The translations under genes and the position numbers were made by a program. Below, piece by piece: positions 53,717 to 64,000 of a stretch of DNA of 64,000 bases. This DNA comes from Okapia johnstoni (lineage: Eukaryota; Chordata; Mammalia; Artiodactyla; Giraffidae), in the NCBI GenBank assembly GCA_024291935.2, contig CM044311.1, positions 14,483,001 to 14,547,000 on the forward strand, in the 5' to 3' direction. Numbering within the stretch: position 1 is the first letter of the stretch; each line of letters opens with the position of its first letter. Below the pieces are notes generated by a model that was not told the DNA's origin, ran no database searches, and saw nothing but the letters and a program-made list of their open reading frames with translations.

Positions 53717-55480
53717 TTTGTATCTCTCCTCTGAGGTCTGAATAGTCTCTTCAGGCTCAAGAAGAATGTATAAGTTTCAAACTCGTATCCCTGAATCCCA
53801 GTGTTAATATCATACAATATTACTACCATTATCATATCTTGATCCTCCCCTCATTCCAGACCTTCCCCAGTTTAATCTTTTAATCTTCTTTTTTTTAATT
53901 TGCTTCCATCTGCAATTTTCTATAAATCCAAAATAAGCCTAAGTAGACAACTATATTCAGAAGGGACTTAGGAAATTACTTTGGATAAAGTTGCTTAAAG
54001 GAAGAGATTGAAACAAATTAAATTATTTAAGGAAATTATTTCATATCGCTTATTTTAAAATATTTTGACTATAGTAGAAAAACAAGTGACTATAAGTTAA
54101 TATTTAATTTTAATAGGAAATATTAAAATAGGAAACCTTTATTAAGTTAAAATAATTAAAATCAATGTGATTTAGACCTATGCATTACATAATCTGTTAA
54201 TCTTCTTTGAAGTAGACATTTTGTAACATATGGCCTTTATAATATCCAGAAGAGTTCCCTTACATAAAAACAGTTAAGAAAACTTGAAATACTCACTTTT
54301 ATTTAGTTACTAGAGAAAAGAGAATTTGGGTTTGCAAATTTGGGTTTCCAAATCAGAATTCATTTTCAAAAGATGTGCCACTTGGAGATTTACCATGTAA
54401 ACATGTTTAACAAAGATTTCACATCAACTACTCTGACAAAAATTAGAACCCTATTAAAAGAGTTATGTATTAATTTTCTAAGCTTGAAATTCAATTCTTA
54501 TCCAGACCAATAAAATGTTGTGTTGAAAAGCAGGCAATTCTTCAACACTTTATGTTCTGATTATTACTTCTCAAAATATATCAGATTAAATGCTTCCTCA
54601 AAGACTTGAAAAGGAAAGAAATGGTAACATGGCTACTTTTCACAAACTTTAAAATAAGCTCAAAGGACACTGTGATAGCATAATGTATTCCTACTTGAAA
54701 GCATTTCGTTAAAAAATGGTCTTGAATTTGCTGAAATTAACTGAAAGTAATGTCTACGAAGTAAAACCAATTTGATCTATTCAGTAAAAATGCATTAAAT
54801 TGAAGGGAAATATTTACTAAAGAAATCAACTTAAAGGCACATACACAAATAATTAGTAAAAAATGAAAAAATATGTAAATCAAAATAGTTTTTTACCTTT
54901 TTATAATTTTTCAAACAATTATGAGAATATTACATAATATTACTTAATCTATGTCAATATATCTAGAATAATGTGGAGAATTTTAAACATATACTGACTA
55001 TTCACATTTAGAAAATTAGTTTTTTTAATTTCTTAATGTAGGAAAGTAATTGTTTTCATTTTCTCTTCTTTGTTAAATGGTCTTCATTTTTTAAAAATAA
55101 TAATTTCCCCTTAAAATAAATGTCAAAGTCCTTCCAGGAAAATATCTTCAAAGAGAAATATGAGTATTGAATAGTAGATTTCCATTTGTAGATTTAATTT
55201 TATCATTTTCTAAATATTTATCAAAGTTCTTATGCATGCTCATAAGACAAAAAATTGATGCATTTAGGGTAAAGAAGGAAGCATTTAAATAGGGTTTTTG
55301 TGTGTCTTCTTTGCACAAATAACAACGTGTGAATGATAAAAGTTATCAGGTGCTAAGCATTGACGGCAAATGAATATTTTACTGGAAAATTCCCTTTTCT
55401 TTTGAAAGAACTATTACATAGCTGTCAGAAAACACCCTGTATGTGGTGTGAATGGAGTAAACAAAAATACAGAACTGGAT
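53717..55480. other. Unassigned, very AT-rich
   Basis: About 1.76 kb without recent repeats. Long A/T runs throughout. No coding or RNA signal recognised. Confidence 0.5.
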
Positions 55481-55484
55481 AAAG

Positions 55485-57858
55485 GTAGAGAAAACAAGAT
55501 CGACTGTTACAGGAAGTGAGATCTCCTCAAGAAAATTGGAGCTACCAATGGATCATTTCATTCAAAGATGGGCACAATAAAGGATAGAAACAGTATGGAC
55601 CTAACAGAAGCAGAAGAAATTAAGAAGAGGTGGCAAGAATACACAGAACTGTACAAAAAAGACCTTAATGACCCAGATAACCACAATGGTATAATTGTTA
55701 CCGAACAGTATGCATGGGTGGCATCCAGTTGCTCACCACTCAAAAGCCAATAAACAGGCCAGGTTGGTGGAAAGGAAAGTTTGCTTTATTTCAGATGCTG
55801 GCAGCTGTCAGGGAGGGTGGTGGACTTGTGTCCAAAGGCTGACTCCCTCCCCTCCCCAACAAGCAGGGGGTGAGAGCATTTATAGACTGAGTCGGCAGGG
55901 GGTTGGAGGCAACATGCAGAAACAGCACAGTCATCTCTAACAGCCATCTTCAAACTGGTTATCAGTGGTCTGACTAGCATCATCTTGGTTGCTTAGGTAC
56001 AGTTGACCTTCAGTCCCAGAGTGTACTTCTTTCCATTTCTTTGTGGTCAATTCTCAGAATTGTGGCAGCTCAAGTGGTCATCATGTAGTCAACTTTTCCA
56101 CCTGATGTTTTGCTATCTATAAGACAGCTTACAGGATATTATCTACAGCCCTTGAGAAAGAACTAAAGGTCCTCGACTATGCTTAATGACTACATTTTTA
56201 TGGTTTAGTCTCCTTTGACTGTTTTCCTTTGTTTCAGCATTTCTCACTTCTCTGATTAAACTTACTCTTTGACTAAAGTTTTCCATAGGCAAAAGGTAGG
56301 CAGAGGACGTGGTAGGGGGCAAGGATCATAGAGTCCTGTTCCATTTCAATATCACCTAGAGCCAGACATCCTGGATGTAAGTTAAGTGGACCTTAGGAAG
56401 CATCACTATGAACAAACCTAGTAGAGGTGATGGAATTCCAGCTGAGCTATTTCAAATTCTAAAAGATGATGCTGTGAAAGTGCTGCACTCAATATGCCAT
56501 CAAATTTGGAAAACTCAGCAGTGGCCACAGGACTGGAAAAGGTCAGTTCTCATTCCAATTCCAAAGAAAGGCAATGCCAAAGAATGCTCAAACTACCGCA
56601 CAATTGCACATTCTAGCGAAGTAATGCTCAAAATTCTCCGAGTCAGGCCTCAACAGTATGTGAACTGAGAACTTCCAGATGCTCAAGCTGTATTTAGAAA
56701 AGGCAGAGGAACCAGATCTAATTGCCTACATCCTTTGGATCATAGAAAAAGCAAGAGGATTACAGAAAAACATCTACTTCTGCTTCATTGACTTTGCTAA
56801 AGACTTTGACTGTGTGGATCACAACAAACTGTGGAATATTCTTAAAGAGATGAAGGATATCAGGCCACCTTATCTACCTCCTGAGTAACCTGAATGCAGG
56901 TTAAGAAGCAACAGTTAGAACCGGGCATGGGACAATGGACTGGTCCCAAACTGGGAAAGGAGTATGTCAAGGCTGTATATTGTCACCCTGCTTATTTAAC
57001 TTACATGCAGAGTACATCATGTGAAATGCCAGGCTGGTTGAAGCACAACCTGAAATCAAGATTGCTGGAAGAAATATCAATAACCTCAGATATACAGATG
57101 ACACAACCTTTATGGCAGAAAGTGAAGAGGAACTAAAGAGCCTCTTGATGAGGGTGAAAGAGGAGAGTGAAAAAGTTGGCTTCAAAATTCAAAAATCAAA
57201 GATCATGACATCCTGTCCCATTACTTCATGGAAAATAGATGGGGAAACAATGGAAACCGTGAGAGACTTTATTTTCTTGGGCTCAAAAATCACTACAGAT
57301 GGTGACTGCAGCCATGAAATTAAAAGACATTTGCTCCTTGGAAGAAAAGCTATGACCATCTTGGACAGCATATTGAAAAGCAGAGACATTACTTTGCTGA
57401 CAAATGTCTGTCTAGTCAAAGCTATGGTTTTTCCAGGAGTCATGTATGGATGTTAAAGTTGGACCATAAAGAAGACTTAAGAATTGATGCTTTTAAGCTG
57501 TTGTGTTGGATAAGACCCTTGAGAGTTCTTTGGACTGCAAGGAGATCAAACTAGTCAATCCTAAAGGAAATCAATCTTGAATATTTATTGGCAGGGCTGA
57601 TGCTGAAGTTGAAGCTCCAATACTTTGGCCACCTGATGCAAAGAGAGGACTCATTGCAAAAGACCCTGATGCTGGGAAAGATTGAAGGCAGGAGGAGAAA
57701 GGGACGACAGAGGATGAGATGGTTGGATGGCATTACTGACTTAATGGACATGAGTTTGAGCAAGTTTCAGGAGACTATGAAGGACAGGGAGGCCTGGCGT
57801 GCTGCAGTCCATGGGGTTGTGAAGAGTCAGACATGACTGAGAGCCTGAACACCACTAT
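55485..57858 (+). mobile_element. Long BovB copy, 5'-truncated, split by an LTR
   Basis: Bases 55485-55695 correspond to the linker between endonuclease and RT (DRNSMDLTEAEEIKKRWQEY). The element resumes at 56349 and carries the RT to the 3' terminus (cctgaacaccactattacca). RT landmarks: TIAHS near 56600, FIDFAKDFDCVD near 56788, and YTDD at 57091-57102 instead of the YADD of the copy at 8081. At least four frame breaks and several stops (for example in tgaactgagaacttc, 56660) show loss of function. More diverged than the 5248-8813 copy. Confidence 0.9.
55696..56348 (-). mobile_element. Solo LTR-like insertion in BovB
   Basis: 653 bp with TG...CA ends interrupting BovB at one point. Minus-strand signals are ordered as in an LTR: TATAAA (complement of 55879-55884), then AATAAA (complement of 55785-55790) about 90 bases downstream, then the 3' end. 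Flanks ataat and atatc would be an imperfect 5-bp TSD. No gag, pol or env is present, so it is a solo LTR from recombination. The family was not identified; it is probably a ruminant ERV. Confidence 0.65.
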
Positions 57859-57865
57859 TACCAAA

Positions 57866-59067
57866 TAAAAAAATATGAGTCACTAACAGAAATTAGGATA
57901 ACTAGGATACTTTATTATATCTAAAGTATCTAATATCTAAAAGAGAGGGTGGCAGAGAATTAGAAAAATTAAAATAAAAACAGCCATGAAAGAAATACTA
58001 AAAGCAAAAGAGAAAATTAATATGTGACTTTGAAAAAATATGAGAGGTACAGTGTTTATAAGAGAGGATAATATTGGCATCTATGATAATGAGAGGATTA
58101 GTGAACAGAATTCATGGGAGGTTTGACAGGATATTGTTGGGAGAATACATATGAGAGAGTGAAAATGGGCAAAAGAGAGTTGATTTGCCCAAAGCCTGGG
58201 CAAATCCTGCCAAGAAGCCAAGACTATGAAAGTTGAAACACACACACACAGACACAGATACAAGGAAAGAAAAGCAGAACAGGAAAATACTCATGTGACA
58301 AACATGTTATGGGACTTACGTAGCTTAACACATTTACTATCTGACACTTTACAGAAACTGTCAATTCTTGGACTAGCAGATAAAGGAAATGGTGTTCAAA
58401 GTGGGCAAGAAACCAAGTATGGTTCCTGTGACATTATTGCAGTATATGAGTGGCCAGACAATGATGGCATGTCTGTTTTTCGGATGAAAGGATTGCAAAT
58501 GCCTTGTTTGTGAACATTGCACTGGCTCAGTTTTGTCTTTTTAAAAGCAACAGAATATGACTGGGATGTACTATAGATAGTATAAAGCAAAAGTTTTGCT
58601 TGTGAACAAGACTATGCTCAAAAATTTCCAGTAGAGAAAAATGCATGCTCATGGGAATATGAATTTCTTAAATCAGTTAACTGTAACTAAATTACTACCC
58701 ATCTCCCCATAAGTCCCTGGGTGTTAGTAAGAAGTTTCTTTGGCTAGTATTCTTTAAGTTTTTAAATTTTAACTACAGAAATCTATTATATGGTCCATTC
58801 TAATGGAAAATCACTGAACTCTATCATGCTGTATAGGGCATTTAACTATTCTGAAGAATACAAACCTCTGTAACATCAACTCCTTAAATCTCCACATAGG
58901 CAAGGGTATGCCTAAAAGTAAAGAGCTAATTCTCTGTGATCATGTATCATTTCTCTTTATAAAGTTGATTGTACCTGCTCTGTATAATTAATCATTTATA
59001 AACGCTCTATATTTTTCATGAATGGTCCAACTTTGAAAACTATCCTAAGTTTGAATTAGGGCAGTGA
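57866..59067. other. Unassigned sequence
   Basis: About 1.2 kb. A 95-codon frame at 58226-58513 begins in a (CA)-rich stretch and matches nothing I know. Confidence 0.5.
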
Positions 59068-59068
59068 T

Positions 59069-59278
59069 GTGCGTGAGTGCATGCTAAGTCTCTTCAGTTG
59101 TGTCTGACTATTTGCAACCCTGTGAACTGTAGCCCACCAGGTTCCTCTGTCCATGGGAGTCTCCAGGCAAGAGTAATGGAGTGGGTCACCATGCCTTCCT
59201 CGACGGGATCTTCCTGATGCAGGAATCAACCCTGTGTCTCATGTCTCCTGCATTGGCAGGAATGCTTCTTTGCCACAA
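59069..59278 (-). repeat. Bov-tA SINE
   Basis: Reverse orientation: tail aagtctcttcagttgtgtct, core tcctcgacgggatcttcctg, head complement gcttctttgccacaag, followed by T-rich sequence. Diverged. Confidence 0.88.
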
Positions 59279-59279
59279 G

Positions 59280-60808
59280 TTTTTTTGGTTTTTTTTAAGC
59301 CCTGATTTATAATGTTTCTGAGTTCACTGGTCCCACCATGACTGATTTCTACTACCGACAATGGCGACACTGAACAAGGACTTGAGATATGCACAGTCGC
59401 TATTGTAAGTCAAAGGAACCAGCCCTGCAAAGAACTGGTTTAGAATCCTAATACTTTTTAAGCACTTATTTCAAAAATCTGATCCTGCCCCTAGAAGGTA
59501 GTGTCTTGGTCGTCTTTTTGGAAGAGAAGAGTGGTTTCCACAGTCTATTTGCCCCACCATGATGTAGGCTTGAGGTTAACTACATTATATGGAGAAATCA
59601 ATCAGATTAAACTGTGTAATAGTTTCCGAAAGAAATTTCAGTTTTCTGCGGTACTAGATTGAGACTGAACTTCAAACACAAACAGCAACCTTACCACTGG
59701 ACTTTCAGACCCTGACAAATGTGATCACTGCACCTTGTTATCAAGTCTTCTAAAGTTTCCCTTTGATCTGAATGAATATGCTCGTCATAAATATGGATTG
59801 TGTGTGTTTCATAAATATTCAATGTTAAATTGAATATTTCACAATACTTAGACTCAATTTCACACGTGGCAGAGGAACAACTTCAGAGTGACAAAAGGGC
59901 CCAACGAGTTTATATTTTCTTAAGATGTAAAAATAGATTACAGGCACTATTTCCCAGAAGAATATGTTACTGAAATTTGAGCAGTTCAAATTGCTTGTAT
60001 TCAAATAAGAACAGAAAATGATAATAACAAAGATATTGATATACATGTCAGGTAGCTTTTTGGAAATCATAGCCATGAGAGAGAAATTAACAAATCCTCA
60101 CTCTAAACACCTGAGCCGGTCTGTTTTAGTTTTAGATACATATAATTTCTTGGGCAGAAACCATGTGATATGAAATTTCTATATTTAAACATCATAAAAG
60201 AAAACGGTTGAAGCGTTGTATGACATATATATAATTGTGATCTCAAATTATCTTTGTAAAACATGAAATCCTTTATCAATATCACATTATTGCATACATC
60301 ATAAACTTTTACACCCAGTGGGAGAAATTAGAAACATAGCTTTTATGTCCAGTGATGAAAAACAGAGTTGAAAAAAGACTACTACATCTATATGGAACAA
60401 CAAAGATACAAAAAATAAAAACACCCTGGATATTGCCAGTATCCAAACAGCCACTCTACCACTTAGGAGTACATAGCACACTCCATGTACACTAAGAAAA
60501 CATACAAATTGGACAGCTATTCACTGCAAGGATGATCAGTGGTCACTGCCACTCTGTTTCACAACTACAATGATTTGAGGAGAGGGGAACTTCTGGCAAT
60601 TGTTTTAGCTACTAAAACATGTCAGATGTTAGTGATTCCTAGAACTAATGGGAAAAAAAAATAAAAAAAGTTGGGTTATACACAACAGGGCACCTGATGA
60701 ATAGACGACAATTAAACTCATTGATTTTTATTTATTAATTTGAAAGTTCCCTCTTTCACACAATTATTTTCTCTGATGTCAACAACTACAAAATTAACAT
60801 TAATATGG
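59280..60808. other. Unassigned sequence
   Basis: About 1.5 kb. A-rich runs near 60650-60668. No recognised repeat, exon or RNA. Confidence 0.5.
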
Positions 60809-60817
60809 GTCCTAATG

Positions 60818-61039
60818 GGCTTCTCTGGTGGCTCAGACTGTAAAGAATCACCTGCAATGTGGGAGACCTTGGTTTGATCCCTGGGTTGGGAAGATCCTCT
60901 GGAGGAAGGCATGGCAATCCACTCCAGTATTCTTACTTGGAGAATCCCCATGGATAGAAGAGACTGGCGGGTTACAGTCTATCGTATCACAAAGAGTCAG
61001 ACATGGTTGAGTGACTAACTATATGCATATGCACAGAGA
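60818..61039 (+). repeat. Bov-tA SINE
   Basis: Head ggcttctctggtggctcaga, core gggttgggaagatcctctgg, tail cagacatggttgagtgacta. TSD tcctaatg at 60810-60817 and 61040-61047. Confidence 0.93.
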
Positions 61040-61087
61040 TCCTAATGCTGATTTTGATGAATTGATTATCTCTATTCAGCCTGCTAC

Positions 61088-61325
61088 ACATGTGCTCAGT
61101 CATATCCAACTCTTTGTAGCTCCATGAATTGTAGTCCACCAGGCTCCTCTGCCCATGGGATTCTCCAAGCAAGAACACTGGAGTGGTTTGCCATTTCCTT
61201 CTCCAAAAGGAACTATAGAAAGAAAGAAAGTGAAGTCTCTCAGTCGTGTCCAACTCTTTGCAACCCCATGGACTATAGCCTACCAGGTTCCTCCATCCAT
61301 GGAATTCTCCAGGCAGGAGTAGAAT
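61088..61325 (-). repeat. Bov-A2-like dimeric SINE
   Basis: Two related monomers in reverse orientation (acatgtgctcagtcatatcc and gtctctcagtcgtgtccaac) joined by a gaaagaaagaaagtgaa linker. It ends caggcaggagtagaatc. No (GCT)n edge. Inverted relative to the SINE at 60818. Confidence 0.85.
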
Positions 61326-61329
61326 CATG

Positions 61330-61785
61330 AAATTAAATTCACAAGTGTCCAGAGCACCTCATTCTAGAAAAGAGTCAAAATAACAGTACCTTGAACAGGT
61401 GATTCATTATTTTTATCAGATTGAATATCTGAATTGAGAAAATGAGCACTGATTTCAACAATGTTAAAATTATGAGTAAAAATGTTTCATTTTTCACATT
61501 ACTTATCTCTACTGAAAACGATAAATGTTTGAAGGTTGGTATCTTATATTTTTCCTTATTTTTGAAAGTTTACTACGCTCTTAATTATTAATAGAAGGAA
61601 TAAAAATGAACCACTGAATTTGATGTTCAATAGTTGATCAATATAAAGGTTAATCTCTTTCAAAAACACCCTCACAGAAACACCCAGAATAATGTTTGGC
61701 CAAATATCTGGATACCTCATGACTCAGTCAAGTTGACATATAAAATCATAAAATTAACTATCACAGGCATTATTTCTAGATTCTA
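61330..61785. other. Unassigned, AT-rich
   Basis: No confident repeat. The end may already belong to the antisense L1 that follows. Confidence 0.4.
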
Positions 61786-62290
61786 TTTGCTAAAAATTTG
61801 TTAACAGCATTTATGTATATGTTCACTGGGAATTGGTCTGGTTTTGTATGTTTTCAGTAACACAGTAATGCTGGCCTTATCAAGTGAGTTGGAAATCAGT
61901 CTCTCCTCCTATGTGTGAATCAGTATTATTATGACTTCAATGTTGGGTAGAATTCACCAGTGAATCCATCCATGTCTGCACTTTTCAATTTTTTAAACTT
62001 ATTTTTTGCTCTTTTTAAAATACTTTTTTTTTTGCTACATGCCATGTGGTATCTTATTTCTCCAACCAGGGGTCAGTCCCACACCCCTCACATTGGAAAT
62101 GAGGGGTCGTAATTACTGGACCTCTAGGGAAACCCCATGTCTTTATGTTGAAGATTTATAACTACAAATTTTAAATTTTAAAATTCCTTTAAAATTCTCA
62201 TCTATGTTTTGCATCTGCTTTGTTAGTGTATTTCAAGGAATATGTCCATTTTATCTAAGTTGTTGAATCAATCAGCATAGTCTGCATTAG
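61786..62290 (-). mobile_element. L1 ORF2 fragment, antisense, split by SINE
   Basis: Left (61786-62013): ggtctggttttgtatgtttt, gtaatgctggccttatcaag, gttgggtagaattcaccagt, gaatccatccatgtctgcac. Right (62140-62290): atgtccattttatctaagtt and following. Antisense ORF2 RT region. Confidence 0.7.
62014..62139 (-). repeat. CHR-type tRNA SINE, antisense
   Basis: Starts with a T run, then ccaaccaggggtcagtccca (complement of the B-box area), cctcacattggaaatgaggg and ggacctctagggaaacccc (complement of the head). Nested in the antisense L1. Confidence 0.75.
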
Positions 62291-63155
62291 TCCTAGACCT
62301 CCTTGGAGCAAACATGGAGACAGGACTAAACACATAAGGCAGTGTCAGGGGAAATGCCTGTAAGAGAAAATATGGAAGGAACTGAAAGAGCTTGGTAGGT
62401 GCTATTTCTTGAGTTTTAGAATTGGGCTGCTGTGTATAGTGACTGTCATGAAATAGTCATGCTTGCAGAACCCCAGTCCAATGGAGAATCCTTACATATG
62501 AGGTGTCATGAGGATAAAGAAAGAGTCAAGAAGTCTAAAGCACAAGACGTATGAATAGGTGAGACCAACTCAAAAGTGGGTCCTCTACCATGAAAATGAG
62601 ACTAAAGTTGTATAGCTAAGTCCTCCCTGAATTCTTGCCCACACAATGTGAGCAAAATGAAATTGTTCTTTTGGAATAACTAGTTAAGCACCAGTAGATA
62701 ACTAAAAGAGCAGAAAGTGAAGAATGAGAGAAATTTCCAGTCTGTTTGTCTGGAAGCCAAGCAAGTCTAGCTTCCAAAATTAGAATGTAAAAGGGGAAGC
62801 TTGCAGAAAATTCTACAAGAAGCTGTCAACTCTTTGGTTCACATTAAATATATGATAACAGGTCTGGAATCACATCTGGTTACCAGGGCTTCTAGTTAGC
62901 GAAAAAACAAAAAGTTGGACACAAAGCCTAGGAGAATAAGGACAAGCATTTCTATGTCTGCCTATGACCATATCTAACCATGATGACCTTCAGAAAATAA
63001 TGTGTGTGAGTTTACTTCTGCTTCTTATATTTTTCACAAGTTTCTCTCTTGGCCAACTCTAACACAGAATCACACAGGCAAGAGGCCACTGGCAAATACT
63101 ATAAACAAGTTAACGGTAAACATTCAGTACTCATAGAAGTTTGATAATCATCTTA
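62291..63155. other. Unassigned sequence
   Basis: No recognised repeat or gene. Confidence 0.45.
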
Positions 63156-63156
63156 T

Positions 63157-63295
63157 TGAGTTCTATGAGAAAACTAGCTGGGATTTTGGTTGGAATTCCA
63201 TTCAATCTAAAGATATGATTGGGAAGACTGTATTTTATTATTTAAAGTCTTCTTGCCCATGAACATGGTAATACATTTTTCTTAACAGCTCAGTA
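63157..63295 (-). mobile_element. L1 ORF2 fragment, antisense
   Basis: The words gctgggattttggttggaat, tccattcaatctaaagatat and gcccatgaacatggtaatac are the antisense of a conserved ORF2 stretch. Short and diverged. Confidence 0.55.
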
Positions 63296-63299
63296 CTCA

Positions 63300-64000
63300 T
63301 TGTGGTAATTACATCTGAAGATTCCAGCGGTTCTTCATTTCAGAAGAAGCGAAACTGCTTTTTTATTTTGAAGTCTACCCTTCTGGCCATTCCCTCCATC
63401 TTCTTTTTCTGCAATTTCTCTTGGTGCATCTTGGAAATTCTCAATCTATTCTCTGTGTTTTTATTGTTTTCAGTTATTCAGTAAATCTCTTTTATTTCAT
63501 CAACAGTTTTAAAGTCATTCTTCTTTTATGTTGGTATTTGTTTCATTCATACTTACCTATGTTTCTTCATATTTTCTTATTCACTTAAAACACAGTTTTT
63601 TCTTCATTGTGTATCCTGAACTAACTTACTTGAAAGTCAACTTCAATCTGTTGCAAAAAATCTATTTTATATTGAGTCAATCAATATTTTGAGTCTTCAT
63701 TTTGTTGGTGATATTCTAGTTTGTTGGTGAAAATCTATTCTTGGTGATAGATTTTCTTTGCCTTGGAGATTATCTTGAGCCAAAGATTTTAGAATTTGTG
63801 TTCCTTCTCTTTGGGCTCTGCTTGACTTCCTATCTGGCCTCCAGCTATATGGTGGCCCAGGTGATATGGAAAATCAAGTCAGATCATTGTTGGGAGACTC
63901 TTCCTTTGTCTTTCCATTTCCTTAAGCCCCAAGTATCCAATAAAATGATATATGCAGCCAACAGAAGCCTGATTTTCTTTCAGTGCCCCACAGGGGTAGC
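63300..64000. other. Unassigned, T-rich
   Basis: T-rich sequence with a small local duplication (gttggtgatattctag / gttggtgaaaatctat / cttggtgatagatttt, 63705-63755). It could be decayed antisense L1, but I cannot align it confidently. Confidence 0.4.

Noticed and set aside
58226..58513. 95-codon frame in unassigned DNA
   Set aside because: It begins in a CA-rich stretch, lacks a recognisable domain and has no splice or promoter context.
1..64000. CRISPR arrays, prokaryotic operons, phage or plasmid features
   Set aside because: The repeat content is diagnostic of a ruminant nuclear genome. No spaced identical repeats, Shine-Dalgarno-led gene series or phage genes occur.

Overview
The window is nuclear DNA of a bovid ruminant (cattle, sheep or goat type; I cannot separate these from sequence alone). 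The evidence is dense coverage by repeat families confined to ruminants or cetartiodactyls: tRNA-headed Bov-tA SINEs, Bov-A2 dimeric SINEs with (GCT)n/(AGC)n tails, BovB (RTE-class) LINEs, CHR-type SINEs and artiodactyl L1 copies. Older mammalian fossils (MER5A-like, L2, Tigger-like, Mariner-like, ERV-L pol, L1M-type 3' ends) lie beneath them. I found no convincing host protein-coding gene. The only long reading frames of biological origin are decayed retrotransposon frames. The long Tyr/His/Ile/Thr-rich frames near 50 kb are translations of a CA/TA repeat. Family names are given from memory of repeat consensus sequences, and boundaries are accurate to roughly 5-20 bases unless a target-site duplication (TSD) fixes them.

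Layout. 0-5 kb: mostly unassigned sequence, a CHR-2-type SINE, a BovB 3' end nested in an L1 3' end, an inverted Bov-tA pair and an old L1 tail. 5.1-9.4 kb: an old LTR-like repeat split by an almost complete 3.57-kb BovB with an 11-bp TSD (best-preserved element in the window), then by a Bov-tA and a microsatellite. 9.6-17.9 kb: BovB and LTR pieces, an old repeat carrying Mariner and L1 insertions, MER5A-like elements split by SINEs, and two Bov-A2 copies with clear TSDs. 18-27 kb: Bov-tA, Bov-A2 and BovB 3' fragments, including one BovB with a frame-preserving deletion of its RT active site, separated by AT-rich unassigned DNA. 27.97-29.51 kb: a 5'-truncated L1 with a 17-bp TSD and two poly(A) tracts, best read as an L1 3' transduction. 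30-40 kb: SINEs, a CHR-1-type SINE with a TSD, a twice-interrupted old L1 tail, an ERV-L-like pol fossil and nested L1/BovB. 40-48 kb: a weak exon-like segment, a Tigger-like fossil and L1 copies interrupted by BovB. 49.4-50.5 kb: a large composite CA/TA repeat with an irregular ~50-bp higher-order unit. 52.8-57.9 kb: an old L1 carrying a 3'-truncated Bov-A2, and a second long BovB interrupted by a solo LTR. 58-64 kb: unassigned AT-rich DNA, an inverted SINE pair and antisense L1 pieces.

The elements do not form a pathway. They record successive insertions: old L1, DNA-transposon and LTR fossils first, then BovB and artiodactyl L1, then Bov-tA and Bov-A2. No undescribed functional system was found. 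The observations most worth checking are the probable L1 3' transduction, the near-complete BovB with a 43-bp minisatellite in its 5' region, the Bov-A2 that has a perfect TSD but no 3' half, the in-frame RT deletion, the repeated finding of BovB inside L1, and the composite repeat at 50 kb.
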